From the NCBI GenBank assembly GCA_026415395.1, contig JAOAHD010000003.1, positions 1 to 57,226 of the forward strand: a stretch of 57,226 nt of DNA. Reading direction: 5' to 3'. The notes under the pieces were generated by a model. The model saw only the letters and a program-made list of their open reading frames with translations. It was not told where the DNA came from and did not search any database. The position numbers and the translations under genes were made by a program. Of this stretch, positions 9,268-17,977 are shown one piece after another. The stretch comes from Candidatus Binatia bacterium. GTDB lineage: Bacteria; Desulfobacterota; Binatia; HRBIN30. Position 1 is the stretch's first letter, and each line of letters starts with the position of its first letter.

Positions 9268-10581
9268 GTGTTTCAGGGGTTTCAAAACGTACCCAGGATT
9301 CCCGAATTGCGTCGGCGCGTCGGCTTCACTTTGCTGATGCTTGCCGTCTACCGAATCGGTGTGCATGTCCCCACTCCGGGTGTCGACGGAAAGGCTCTCG
9401 CCGATTTCTTTGCCCAACACAGCAACTCGATGGTTGGTATGGTGAACATGCTCTCCGGCGGAGCGCTCGAGCGCTTTTCGATCTTTGCGCTCGGTGTCAT
9501 GCCATACATTAGTGCCTCGATCATCTTGCAGTTGCTGACAGTGGTCGTCCCGCATCTGGAGAGGCTTTCTAAGGAAGGAGAAATTGGCAGGCGAAAAATC
9601 ACGCAGTATACGAGGTATGCGACGGTATTCCTTTCTCTGATCCAAGGCATCTTCATTAGCGTTGGTTTGGAGCAGCTTACTTCGCCCGGAGGCAGCCCCG
9701 TGGTTTATAACCCAGGGTGGAGCTTCCGCACCATGACCGTGTTGACGCTGACTACGGGTACCGTCTTCCTGATGTGGGTTGGGGAGCAGATATCCGAGAG
9801 AGGCATCGGCAACGGAATCTCCCTAATCATTTTTACAGGGATCGTAGCGGGCCTCCCCTCGGCTGCAGCGACTGTCATTGAATTCGTCCGAGAGGGTGAA
9901 ATGGGCGTTCTGGTGGTCGTGGCTCTGTTGGCCTTCATGGTCGCCGTAGTTGCGTTCATTATCTTCATGGAGCGAGCGCAGCGTCGGATCCCAGTCCACT
10001 ACGCGAAGCGAGTGGTGGGAAGGCGTGTCTACGGGGGGCAGAGTTCCCATTTGCCCTTAAAGCTGAACACCGCGGGGGTAATCCCTCCGATTTTCGCAAG
10101 TTCATTGCTGGGTTTTCCGGGGACAATTGCGGGGTTTGTGGATCGGCCCTGGGCTCGCGCAGTCCAAAACTGGCTTGTGCCGGGCGCTGCCGTCTATGAG
10201 GTCTGTTATGTCGCGCTGATTATATTCTTTTGCTATTTTTACACGGCCGTGACGTTTAGAACCGATGACGTTGCGGACAACATGAAGAAGTTTGGCGGGT
10301 ATATTCCCGGTATCCGACCAGGTGCCAGAACCGCGGAATATATTGATCGAATTCTGGCGCGGATCACCCTTGTGGGTGCGCTGTATGTCTCGGCTGTATG
10401 TGTGCTGCCGACGATTTTGATCCAGAGGTTCAACGTTCCGTTCTACTTTGGCGGCACAGCCCTGTTGATCGTGATCGGCGTCGCCCTTGATACCGTAGCG
10501 CAAATTGAAACCCACATGCTCACGCGCAGTTATCAGGGGTTCATGCGTCGCGGGAGGATCAAGGGGCGGCGCGAGTTGTGA
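9268..10581 (+). CDS. secY: Protein translocase subunit SecY
   Basis: This 437-residue polytopic membrane protein has about ten hydrophobic spans. SecY marks include GVHVPTPGVD near residue 32, FALGVMPYISASIILQLL (span 2), LPLKLNTAGVIPPIFASSLL and the cytosolic loop NMKKFGGYIPGIRPGARTAE. SecY forms the SecYEG channel. The start is GTG at 9268, one base after rplO, as expected for coupling. adk does not follow, unlike in many bacteria. Confidence 0.96.
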   Translation: MFQGFQNVPRIPELRRRVGFTLLMLAVYRIGVHVPTPGVDGKALADFFAQHSNSMVGMVNMLSGGALERFSIFALGVMPYISASIILQLLTVVVPHLERLSKEGEIGRRKITQYTRYATVFLSLIQGIFISVGLEQLTSPGGSPVVYNPGWSFRTMTVLTLTTGTVFLMWVGEQISERGIGNGISLIIFTGIVAGLPSAAATVIEFVREGEMGVLVVVALLAFMVAVVAFIIFMERAQRRIPVHYAKRVVGRRVYGGQSSHLPLKLNTAGVIPPIFASSLLGFPGTIAGFVDRPWARAVQNWLVPGAAVYEVCYVALIIFFCYFYTAVTFRTDDVADNMKKFGGYIPGIRPGARTAEYIDRILARITLVGALYVSAVCVLPTILIQRFNVPFYFGGTALLIVIGVALDTVAQIETHMLTRSYQGFMRRGRIKGRREL

Positions 10582-10627
10582 AGACTGTCCGGCACCTGAG
10601 CAGCCCGACTGGGCGGCCGCTGGCGAC

Positions 10628-10650
10628 AAAAAAGCGAGCTTGCTCGCTCT
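10628..10650 (-). terminator. Candidate intrinsic terminator facing against the ribosomal operon
   Basis: Read on the minus strand, a 6-base-pair stem (AGCGAG / CTCGCT, four-base loop) is followed directly by six T residues. This is a compact textbook rho-independent terminator. On the plus strand the A run precedes the hairpin and no T run follows, so it should not stop secY-map transcription. No minus-strand gene lies near, so its job, if any, would be to stop antisense transcripts. Confidence 0.55.
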
Positions 10651-10669
10651 CGGCTATCGAACGCTTGGA

Positions 10670-11431
10670 ATGGTTAAGATTAAAACAAATGACCAGATCA
10701 AAGCCATGCGCAAGGCGGGCGAGATTGTCGCGCGCGTGCTGGCGGAGCTCCAGGAGCGGGTTAAGCCGGGAATCACCACTGGTGAGTTGGATCGTGTTGC
10801 AGAGGAACTCACATACAAGTTCGGCGCTGTACCTGCATTCAAAGGTTACCAGGTCGGAGGTCGAGTATACCCGGCGGCGCTCTGCATTTCGGTCAACGAG
10901 GAGGTGGTTCACGGGATTCCGAGCCGGTCGCGGCGACTCCAAGAGGGAGATATTGTTGGTTTGGACTTTGGTGTTCGATACCAAGGGGTTTACGGCGACG
11001 CTGCAATTACCGTGGCGGTTGGTTGCGTGGACGAGGAATCACAACGACTCATCCGCACGGCAGAGGCAGCCTTGTGGGCGGGCATTCAAGAGGCTCGGCC
11101 TGGGAAAAGAGTCGGGGACATTTCGGCCGCCATTCAGGAAACCGTCGAAGCTGCAGGGTTCTCAGTGGTGCGGCAGTTTGTAGGGCATGGGATCGGCGAG
11201 AGACTCCATGAGGATCCACAGGTTCCGAACTTCGGCCGGCGCGACCGGGGCGAGCGGTTGGTGGAGGGGATGGCGCTGGCGATTGAGCCGATGGTGAATG
11301 CCGGCAGTTGGGAAGTAGAGATCTTGCAGGATGGATGGACGGCTGTTACGCGAGATCGCCGTCGTTCTGCACACTTTGAGCACTCCGTGCTGATAACGCG
11401 TGACGGCGCTGAGGTGCTCACACAGGTTTGA
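10670..11431 (+). CDS. map: Methionine aminopeptidase, type I
   Basis: This 253-residue protein removes the initiator methionine from new proteins. The five metal ligands are visible: Asp in GLDFG, Asp in YGDAAIT, His in VGHGIGERLHED, Glu in LAIEPMV and Glu in HFEHSVLIT. I chose ATG 10670 (MVKIKTNDQIKAMRKAGEI); the upstream open frame overlaps secY and has no family match. The gene follows secY directly, a common neighbourhood but without adk between them. Confidence 0.95.
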   Translation: MVKIKTNDQIKAMRKAGEIVARVLAELQERVKPGITTGELDRVAEELTYKFGAVPAFKGYQVGGRVYPAALCISVNEEVVHGIPSRSRRLQEGDIVGLDFGVRYQGVYGDAAITVAVGCVDEESQRLIRTAEAALWAGIQEARPGKRVGDISAAIQETVEAAGFSVVRQFVGHGIGERLHEDPQVPNFGRRDRGERLVEGMALAIEPMVNAGSWEVEILQDGWTAVTRDRRRSAHFEHSVLITRDGAEVLTQV

Positions 11432-11479
11432 ACGGCAGGGTTAGACCTCAAGAACGAACTGCCCGGAGGAGAGTGGGCG

Positions 11480-11593
11480 ATGAAGGTAAGGGCATCAGTG
11501 AAACCTATCTGTAAAAAATGCAAGGTAATTCGGCGCGAAGGCGTGGTACGCGTGATCTGCGAAAATCCCCGCCATAAGCAACGGCAGGGTTAA
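11480..11593 (+). CDS. rpmJ: Large ribosomal subunit protein bL36, zinc-binding type
   Basis: This 37-codon gene reads [19 protein letters not shown] then [18 protein letters not shown]. Cys11, Cys14, Cys27 and His32 form the L36 zinc ribbon (the C+ form). GGAGGAGAG lies just upstream of the ATG. infA, which often precedes rpmJ, is absent: the 48 bases after map hold no gene. Confidence 0.95.
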   Translation: MKVRASVKPICKKCKVIRREGVVRVICENPRHKQRQG

Positions 11594-11628
11594 ACCGGAA
11601 AGTTAATTGCACCAAGGACGGAGGGTGA

Positions 11629-12012
11629 ATGGCGCGTATCGCTGGGGTTGATCTGCCGCGGAATAAGAGAATGGAGGTGGCGCTGACGTACATCTACGGA
11701 ATCGGCCGCTCCACTTCGCAAAAGATATTGCTCGAGGCCGGAGTACCGTTCGACCGAAAGACCGATCAACTGTCTGACGAGGAGCTGGTGCGGCTTCGAC
11801 AGATTATTGATACAAAATATAAAGTTGAAGGCGATCTGCGCCGGGAAGTCGCCCAGAACATCAAACGGTTGATGGACATTAACTGCTACCGGGGAATCCG
11901 GCACCGTCGAAATCTTCCCGTGCGCGGTCAACGAACACATACAAATGCGAGAACTAGGAAGGGCCCGCGGCGCACGGTGGCAGGAAAGAAGCCACCCCCT
12001 CCTAAGGGTTGA
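11629..12012 (+). CDS. rpsM: Small ribosomal subunit protein uS13
   Basis: This 127-residue protein has [19 protein letters not shown], the [12 protein letters not shown] helix-hairpin and the C-terminal [15 protein letters not shown] tail. S13 bridges to the 50S and contacts tRNA in the P site. GGAGGG lies upstream of the ATG. It begins the alpha part of the operon with rpmJ. Confidence 0.97.
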   Translation: MARIAGVDLPRNKRMEVALTYIYGIGRSTSQKILLEAGVPFDRKTDQLSDEELVRLRQIIDTKYKVEGDLRREVAQNIKRLMDINCYRGIRHRRNLPVRGQRTHTNARTRKGPRRTVAGKKPPPPKG

Positions 12013-12050
12013 TGAGTATTTAAAGATGCGAGCTCGTTTTGGGAGCTGAC

Positions 12051-12473
12051 ATGGCGAAGAACGATGCAGGAGTAAAAACCACTGCGGAAGCAACCACTGG
12101 GCAACGTCGCAAGCGAACGAAGCGGGTGGTTCCTGAAGGAATCGTGCATATTCACTCCACGTTTAACAACACCATTGTTTCGATTACTGACCCGGTGGGC
12201 AACGTCATTGCCTGGGCTAGCGCAGGCACTGTCGGGTTCAAAGGGTCCCGAAAAGGGACGCCGTTTGCCGCGCAGCTTGCTGCCGAAAGTGCAGCCCGAA
12301 AGGCGGCAGAAATGGGCATGAGGACAGTGCAGGTGCATGTCAAAGGGCCTGGCGCGGGGAGAGAGTCGGCCCTTCGGGCTCTTCAGAACTCGGGTTTTAC
12401 CATCACAGTGATAAAAGATGTCACTCCGATCCCTCACAATGGCTGTCGGCCGCCAAAGAGGCGCCGTGTTTGA
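12051..12473 (+). CDS. rpsK: Small ribosomal subunit protein uS11
   Basis: This 140-residue protein contains [38 protein letters not shown] and ends in [15 protein letters not shown]-like sequence (here [14 protein letters not shown]). S11 forms the 30S platform. The ATG at 12051 follows GGGAG; a TTG at 12039 is less likely. The N-terminal extension of about 25 basic, Thr-rich residues is a little longer than in E. coli. Confidence 0.95.
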   Translation: MAKNDAGVKTTAEATTGQRRKRTKRVVPEGIVHIHSTFNNTIVSITDPVGNVIAWASAGTVGFKGSRKGTPFAAQLAAESAARKAAEMGMRTVQVHVKGPGAGRESALRALQNSGFTITVIKDVTPIPHNGCRPPKRRRV

Positions 12474-12505
12474 GTCGGACGGAGTCTTTTGAGGGAGGAT
12501 AAGGA

Positions 12506-13132
12506 TTGGCGCGTTATCGAGATCCGGTTTGCAGGCTTTGCCGACGAGAAGGTGTGAAGCTCTTCCTGAAAGGAGAGCGTTGCTACTCGGATAAGTGTGC
12601 CCTGGAAAGGCGAAATTACCCCCCGGGCCAGCACGGCCAGGCCCGTACGAAGCACTCTGAGTACGCAATGCAGCTTCGGGAGAAGCAGAAGCTAAAGCGG
12701 ATGTATGGCTTGCTGGAGGGGCAATTTAGGCGGTACTTCGAACTCGCGGAGCGCAGCCGTGAGGTTACGGGCGACCGGCTTTTGCAGATTCTTGAGCAGA
12801 GACTGGATAACATGGTTTACCGGCTCGGGTTTGCTCGGTCGAGGGCCGAAGCCAGGCAGTTAGTCCGGCATGGACATTTCCTGGTCGATGGGAAGCGCGT
12901 GAATATTCCATCTTTCCTCGTAAAACCTGGTCAAACGATCGCTGTGCGTGAGAAGAGCCGCCAACTGCTCCCGATCCAGCAGGCACTGGAGACCGCAAAG
13001 CGCCGTGGCGTGCCGGATTGGTTGGAGTTGGACGAGGCGAATTTCTGCGGCAGGGTGAAGGCACTGCCGACCCGCGAAGAAATTCCGGTCCAGGTCAATG
13101 AGAAGCTAGTGGTCGAGCTGTATTCCAAGTAA
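12506..13132 (+). CDS. rpsD: Small ribosomal subunit protein uS4, zinc-binding type
   Basis: This 208-residue protein has four N-terminal cysteines (C9, C12, C26, C31), as in zinc-binding S4 proteins such as that of Thermus, followed by [18 protein letters not shown] and an S4 RNA-binding domain ([19 protein letters not shown]). The start is TTG at 12506, preceded by GAGGGAGGAT. S4 starts 30S assembly and is the alpha operon repressor in E. coli. Confidence 0.96.
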   Translation: MARYRDPVCRLCRREGVKLFLKGERCYSDKCALERRNYPPGQHGQARTKHSEYAMQLREKQKLKRMYGLLEGQFRRYFELAERSREVTGDRLLQILEQRLDNMVYRLGFARSRAEARQLVRHGHFLVDGKRVNIPSFLVKPGQTIAVREKSRQLLPIQQALETAKRRGVPDWLELDEANFCGRVKALPTREEIPVQVNEKLVVELYSK

Positions 13133-13178
13133 CGGGATCTTGAGCGAAATCGGAAGCTCGAGGAGGGTCAGCAAGAAA

Positions 13179-14204
13179 ATGCTACCACAAGAAAACTGGC
13201 GAGGCCTTATTAAACCGCGAAAGCTGGAGCCTGATACAAAGGAACTCAGCCCAACTTACGGTAAGTTTGTCGCTGAACCGCTGGAGAGGGGATTTGGAAC
13301 AACTTTGGGGAACGCCCTCCGCAGGGTTTTGTTGTCTTCGTTACAGGGGTGCGCAGTTACAGCGGTTCGGATCGAGGGAGTCTTACACGAGTTTTCGACC
13401 GTCCCGGGTGTGCGCGAAGACGTAGCTGATGTGATTCTTAACTTGAAGGAAGTTCGCTTCCGGATGGACGAGGGGCACGAAGCTATTGGACGCATTGAAG
13501 CGAAGGGTGAAAAGGTGGTCACCGCAGCAGACATCATCCTGGGGCCTCATGTACACGTGCTGAACCCCGAGCAGCACATTGCGACACTCTCTCGGGACGG
13601 GCGACTACAGATAGAGCTTACCATCAAGCTAGGAAGGGGGTACGTCCCCGCGGAGCGTAACAAGCAGGAGGGGGCACCGATCGGTACGATACCCGTCGAT
13701 GCAGTCTTCTCTCCAATCCGAAAGGTGAATTACACCGTCACGAATGCTCGCGTTGCCCAACGGACGGACTACGATCGTTTGACCCTCGAGGTCTGGACGG
13801 ATGGAAGCGTTAAGCCTGATGACGCGGTCGCCTACGCCGCGCGAATCTTACAGGATCAGTTGGCGATCTTCATCAACTTTGAGGAACTGCCGGCGCCGGA
13901 AGAGGCGAAAGAGGCCGTCCAACAACCGCAATTTAACGAAAACCTGTTTCGGAGTGTCGCAGAATTGGACTTGTCCGTCAGGGCGGCAAACTGCTTGCAA
14001 AACGCCGGCATTAAGTACATCGGCGAGTTAGTGCAAAAGACCGAGCAGGAGATGCTCAAGACCAAGAACTTTGGCAGAAAATCGCTGAACGAGATTAAGG
14101 AGATCCTTCGTCAGATGGGCCTCGAATTGGGGATGAAGCTAGAAAACTTCCCTTCCCGAGCCGAATTGGATGCGCGCTGGGCACGCGAGAAGGAAAGTGC
14201 GTGA
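13179..14204 (+). CDS. rpoA: DNA-directed RNA polymerase subunit alpha
   Basis: This 341-residue protein has the N-terminal assembly domain ([20 protein letters not shown] at about residue 35) and a C-terminal domain with the two helix-hairpin motifs ([32 protein letters not shown]) that contact UP elements and activators. The frame opens at TTG 13140, but ATG 13179 has AGGAGGG 11 bases upstream and gives [13 protein letters not shown], like relatives (NWRDLIKP). It is followed by rplQ, the usual order. Confidence 0.95.
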   Translation: MLPQENWRGLIKPRKLEPDTKELSPTYGKFVAEPLERGFGTTLGNALRRVLLSSLQGCAVTAVRIEGVLHEFSTVPGVREDVADVILNLKEVRFRMDEGHEAIGRIEAKGEKVVTAADIILGPHVHVLNPEQHIATLSRDGRLQIELTIKLGRGYVPAERNKQEGAPIGTIPVDAVFSPIRKVNYTVTNARVAQRTDYDRLTLEVWTDGSVKPDDAVAYAARILQDQLAIFINFEELPAPEEAKEAVQQPQFNENLFRSVAELDLSVRAANCLQNAGIKYIGELVQKTEQEMLKTKNFGRKSLNEIKEILRQMGLELGMKLENFPSRAELDARWAREKESA

Positions 14205-14241
14205 ACGTCCCCCTGACACGAGCGAGGAGTGGGGTTGAAAA

Positions 14242-14643
14242 ATGAGGCATCTGAAGGCCGGTCGCAAGTTGAGTCGGACGAGTGCTCATCGTAAGGCGTT
14301 GCTCCGCAACTTGGCAACAGCACTTGTAGAGCGGGAACAGATCAAGACCACGGACGCAAAAGCCAAGGAGCTTCGTCGGGTGGTTGACCGCTTGATTACG
14401 TTAGGAAAACGGGGCACGCTGCACGCGCGTCGGCAGGCCGCAGCGGTGTTGCGGACGAAAGCGGCGGTTAAAAAGCTTTTTGACGAGTTGGCTCCGCGGT
14501 TCAGTCAACGGAACGGCGGATACACGCGAGTGCTGAAGTTCGGTCGCCGGGTGGGAGACGCCGCTCCCATATCCATCGTAGAGTTCACGGAACGCTCGGA
14601 AGCAAAAGAGGACCGACGCGAACGTCGCTCTCTAGAGTCGTGA
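14242..14643 (+). CDS. rplQ: Large ribosomal subunit protein bL17
   Basis: This 133-residue protein begins [20 protein letters not shown] and has the conserved [20 protein letters not shown]. The C-terminal tail beyond residue 118 is charged and variable. It is the last gene of the superoperon. GAGGAGTGGGG precedes the ATG. Confidence 0.96.
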   Translation: MRHLKAGRKLSRTSAHRKALLRNLATALVEREQIKTTDAKAKELRRVVDRLITLGKRGTLHARRQAAAVLRTKAAVKKLFDELAPRFSQRNGGYTRVLKFGRRVGDAAPISIVEFTERSEAKEDRRERRSLES

Positions 14644-14677
14644 AGCCCGTCTGAAGCGGTGTACCGATTCTCGGCCC

Positions 14678-14728
14678 CCGGGCATCGTTAAAGGGCAGCC
14701 CGGATGGATTCTTGGCGCTGTTGAATCC
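14678..14728. terminator. Two short tandem hairpins between convergent rplQ and the secreted-protein gene
   Basis: The 112-base gap between the convergent stops holds two inverted repeats: CCGGGC (14678-14683) with GCCCGG (14698-14703), and GGATTC (14706-14711) with GAATCC (14723-14728). Neither is followed by a long T run, so this is only a weak candidate for bidirectional termination of the ribosomal operon. Confidence 0.3.
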
Positions 14729-14755
14729 TTCTGTGGAGTGTACCCTACCCAGTGC

Positions 14756-17692
14756 CTATAAATTGTTTGAAACAGCGACACTGAGGCCTCGTGGCGCCTG
14801 AAGTGCTCTGACCAAGAACACAAGGTCTGCGCTGGACAAACGGCTGTCGTTGTTCAGGTCCGCGCTTCGGGAAAGAGCCCTTGGCGTAAAAAGCTGCCCG
14901 ACCAATAGCAGTACGTCTGCTTCTGTCACTCGCCGGTCGCCGTCTAAGTCCGCTGGGTTTTGTGGGGATGGCGTGGCAGTTGGTGTTTTCGTTGGCGAGG
15001 GGGGGGACGTCAGCGTTGGCGTTACGGATAAGCTAGGTGTGGCCGTCGGAGTCGCTGTGGTGGATGGGCTAAGGGAAGGGGTGAGCGAAGGAGTCGGACT
15101 GCATGTTGGGGAGTCTGTTCTGGTTGGGCTGACAGTATTATTAGTGGTTGAGGGAGTCGAGGCAGGCGACGCGGTGGCAGAGGGCGTTCTTGACGCCGAC
15201 GGTGCGGGAGTTCCCGAAGGGCTTTGAGAGGGCGTTGTGGTAGGCGAGCGTGTCGCTGTGATGGTAGAGGTGCGTGTCGATGTGGTGCTCATGGTTGCGG
15301 TGCTGCTCGGCGAAAGGGTGGCGGTGGCTGAGGGTGACACCGTCGGGCTGACGGTGAAAGTGAAAGTGTAAGTCGCACGGGGGGGCTGGGTTGAGCTAGG
15401 CGATGCTGAGGGAGTGGGGGATGGGATCCTACTCGAGGCGAGTGTTGGAGTTGGGCTGTTTGTTGTTGTGGCGGTAGGGCCTCCGGTAGTCGGTGACAAC
15501 GAGGGGGATGCGGTTTGCGTGGGGTTTTCCTCCGCAATTGTAGGGCTCCATGTGACGATCGGGGTTGCGTGAGTCGGTGTTTCTGTCACGGTCGGCTGCG
15601 GAGTGCCAAGGGAAGTGGCGGTGAGCAATGGCGTGATGGGTGAGTGAGTGGCTGACGGGGTTTGTAACGCCGGGGAGGATGTTGCCGTGGTGAGGGTTGG
15701 GCTCGGCGGTGGTGCCATGTCCTCGGAAGGGGTGGGGGAGGGCGTGGCGGTTTTTGAACTACCAATGGTACGATTTGTTGTCGCCGTCCGGGTGGGTGTC
15801 GAAGTGGGATAAGGGGTGGTCGTACGGGTCATTGTCCGGGTGCGCGAGCTCGTGCGCGTTGGAGTTATCGTGGGAGACGCGGTGGCTGTTCGCGTAAATG
15901 TGGTGGTCGATGTGTTGGTCGGCGTGCGTGAGGGCGAGCTCGAGGGTGTTGGGCTACGCGAGGGGGTCGCAGTGCCGGTCGCGGTCGGAGAAGCAGAAAG
16001 CGTGGCAGTGGGTGAAAAGGATGGCGACGGACTGGCAGTTCGCGTGGAAGTGCGAGTCGGTGTCCTGGTGGGAGATAAAGTTCGGGTTGCGGTGGAGCTG
16101 GGGGTGCGTGTTGGACTGCTCGTTGGTGTCCCGGTGAGGGTTTGTGTCGGTGTCAGCGATGCTGTGGCCGTGGCACTCGCTGTAGCTGTCTTGGTCGGTA
16201 TTCGGGTTGCGGAGCGAGTGGGAGTGGGTGTCGGCAAGAAAAATGCGATGTGGCTGACCCAAGTGCCCCATCGGTTTTCTGTTTCGTCAGCGTATTCGCC
16301 GAAAATCCAAAAGGTGTCGTCCACGGGATCTGTGGCAACCGCATTGTAATCCCCCCAGCGGTTCCGTCCTTGGGAGTCCAGCAAAACAAAGGGGGCAAGC
16401 CCTGGGCGTAAGGCTAGGACGTCGGTTAACTGATTGCGGGGGGCGGTACGACGCTGGCCCCCGACGAAAAGTGAAGCGAAGCGACCAATGCTGGACTGGT
16501 TGTACGCCACCAAGAGATTGTTGGCGCGGTCTACACTGAGGGCGGGATAGTATGTGTGCTCACCGGGCGCGGTATGGGTGAAGTCTTGAATGAGGGTCGC
16601 GCTGGGAAAGCCAGTCGTGTCGATTTGCCAAATGCGAATTGCCGCGAGTAACTCATCGCCAGCGGGCACCCCCACAGTTGCGGCGAACCAGAGGAAGTTG
16701 TTGCGCAGTACCGCGGTCGTAATGCGGGGACCACCGGTTTCGATTCGTGTGCCTGTTGTCGGCTGAGTCGCGTTAGGCGGAGACCCACAAGGCAGAACAA
16801 CAGGAAGCTCCCGACCGGTGAGCAGAGGATCAGCGGCGGCCGGCACGATGATCCGCCAGATATTGAGCGTGCACGCATTTGGGAATCGGGTGTTGACGAT
16901 GTATCCGGCGGGAGAGTCATCTAGAGCCTGAGCGGCGTGGAGGTGGAAGACAAACGATCCCGCCACCTGTAGTCCATGAAAATCGAAATAGGATGCCGGC
17001 TCTCCTCGGAGTAACGGATCTTTTCTCAAAACGCGAATGCGTGCTCCTTGAAACTCCAACAGATCCACGTCGAACACGTTACCTGTCAGGTACACCGCGT
17101 TCCGGTCCGTTCCGATTGAAGGCAGGTCAATAAAACCCCTGCTTCCCTCTGTGTTGACGTCGAGAGCATAGAAGTACCATGGTTCGCTTGCGGTTGGTCC
17201 CGCCGATACCGCAAGGAGCAGGAAGGAGGCGAATGGTTGGGCACGTCGGGCAGCAACCACAAGCCAAAATCGCCCGCTGTCATAAATGGCGCGCGGATCC
17301 GTGAGAAAGTCTCCGGGTGCAGACACGGGGCTAAAGAAGGTCTGCAGGGTCGTTTCAGCGATGAGGCGTCCATCCCGAGAAGTTACCCGGACGGTCCCGT
17401 TCGTCACCAACAGAATCTCGTTCGTGCCCACTGCGATCGTCGGGTTCGGAGGATTCTTGAGGTCAAACGGGATGCCAGGGTAGCTGTCTAGTACTTCGAA
17501 AGGGGGCCCCTCTTGGTAGGACAGCCCGAACAGAATCCCTTGTCGCCTGATCTGCTGTCGCAAATCGGCGCCAAATGGTTGAGCAATCACAGGGTGGACA
17601 GGACCCTGCCATTTAGCCTCTACCGGAAACGCCATTAGAAACACGACTAGGTGAGCTGCGAACCGTCGGCCTACTTGCCCAGCCACATGCAT
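14756..17692 (-). CDS. Secreted propeller-like protein with PT-rich linker and dockerin-like C terminus
   Basis: This 978-residue protein has three parts. Residues 1-26 look like a signal peptide (hydrophobic HLVVFLMAFPVEA before KWQGP). Residues 60-485 hold repeated beta-strand and Trp/Tyr-rich segments such as GRFWLVVAARRA and NRWGDYNAVATDP, suggesting a beta-propeller. Residues 486-911 are almost only Thr, Pro, Ser and Ala with Arg, a linker likely to be extended and perhaps glycosylated. Residues 912-978 carry two calcium-loop motifs (DLDGDRRVTEAD and DLNNDSRLSSAD) with the spacing of a type I dockerin. The function is unknown. No cohesin partner is visible in the window. There is no clear Shine-Dalgarno before 17692; the signal peptide supports this start. 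Confidence 0.8.
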   Translation of the reverse strand: MHVAGQVGRRFAAHLVVFLMAFPVEAKWQGPVHPVIAQPFGADLRQQIRRQGILFGLSYQEGPPFEVLDSYPGIPFDLKNPPNPTIAVGTNEILLVTNGTVRVTSRDGRLIAETTLQTFFSPVSAPGDFLTDPRAIYDSGRFWLVVAARRAQPFASFLLLAVSAGPTASEPWYFYALDVNTEGSRGFIDLPSIGTDRNAVYLTGNVFDVDLLEFQGARIRVLRKDPLLRGEPASYFDFHGLQVAGSFVFHLHAAQALDDSPAGYIVNTRFPNACTLNIWRIIVPAAADPLLTGRELPVVLPCGSPPNATQPTTGTRIETGGPRITTAVLRNNFLWFAATVGVPAGDELLAAIRIWQIDTTGFPSATLIQDFTHTAPGEHTYYPALSVDRANNLLVAYNQSSIGRFASLFVGGQRRTAPRNQLTDVLALRPGLAPFVLLDSQGRNRWGDYNAVATDPVDDTFWIFGEYADETENRWGTWVSHIAFFLPTPTPTRSATRIPTKTATASATATASLTPTQTLTGTPTSSPTRTPSSTATRTLSPTRTPTRTSTRTASPSPSFSPTATLSASPTATGTATPSRSPTPSSSPSRTPTNTSTTTFTRTATASPTITPTRTSSRTRTMTRTTTPYPTSTPTRTATTNRTIGSSKTATPSPTPSEDMAPPPSPTLTTATSSPALQTPSATHSPITPLLTATSLGTPQPTVTETPTHATPIVTWSPTIAEENPTQTASPSLSPTTGGPTATTTNSPTPTLASSRIPSPTPSASPSSTQPPRATYTFTFTVSPTVSPSATATLSPSSTATMSTTSTRTSTITATRSPTTTPSQSPSGTPAPSASRTPSATASPASTPSTTNNTVSPTRTDSPTCSPTPSLTPSLSPSTTATPTATPSLSVTPTLTSPPSPTKTPTATPSPQNPADLDGDRRVTEADVLLLVGQLFTPRALSRSADLNNDSRLSSADLVFLVRALQAPRGLSVAVSNNL
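14960..16237 (-). repeat. Low-complexity Thr/Pro/Ser coding tract
   Basis: About 1.28 kb inside the secreted-protein gene encodes some 426 residues made of degenerate units such as TPTRT, SPTAT and TATPS. On the plus strand the tract is strikingly rich in G and T (GTNGGNGT pattern) and opens long meaningless frames of Val/Gly. Units vary in codon use, so it is an old degenerate repeat rather than a recent tandem expansion. Confidence 0.85.
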
Positions 17693-17977
17693 AAGTTTGC
17701 TCGACTACGCTTGTTACTCTGCTTAAATTCGTCGCTGCAGCTAGCCCATTGAGGGAAACTCCAGTTACGTCCGGTAAACGTACCTTGGGCGCGCGAATGG
17801 CCGCAACTAGCTAAGGGTGTGCTTCGGTGGTTGTCGGGGATGGCCGCAATCGTTGGCTTGAACGGAAGAGTGCCCTCCTTGCGAGGCTCCAGGCCTCAGT
17901 TGGTTGCGCAAGCGAGTTCAAAGCCCGTGTGGAGCGGCTGGCGCGGCAGCTCTACCGACTTGCCCAGCAGAAACCTC
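17693..17977. other. Intergenic segment without a recognisable gene
   Basis: These 285 bases separate the start of the secreted-protein gene from the end of the crotonase gene. I see no credible reading frame. A 5-base-pair hairpin (GAGGC at 17883-17887, GCCTC at 17893-17897) could weakly terminate the moaA-crotonase transcript. The 10-mer ATGGCCGCAA occurs twice (17797 and 17840). The promoter of the secreted-protein gene should lie here but has no convincing consensus boxes. Confidence 0.6.

Noticed and set aside
15816-16349. Long plus-strand frame rich in Val/Gly opposite the PT tract, with similar frames near 14850-15227
   Set aside because: It is the mirror of the Thr/Pro/Ser repeat in the real minus-strand gene; composition is an artefact of the repeat.
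17797-17849. Direct repeat ATGGCCGCAA, two copies 43 bases apart
   Set aside because: Ten bases with no further similarity around them; likely chance.
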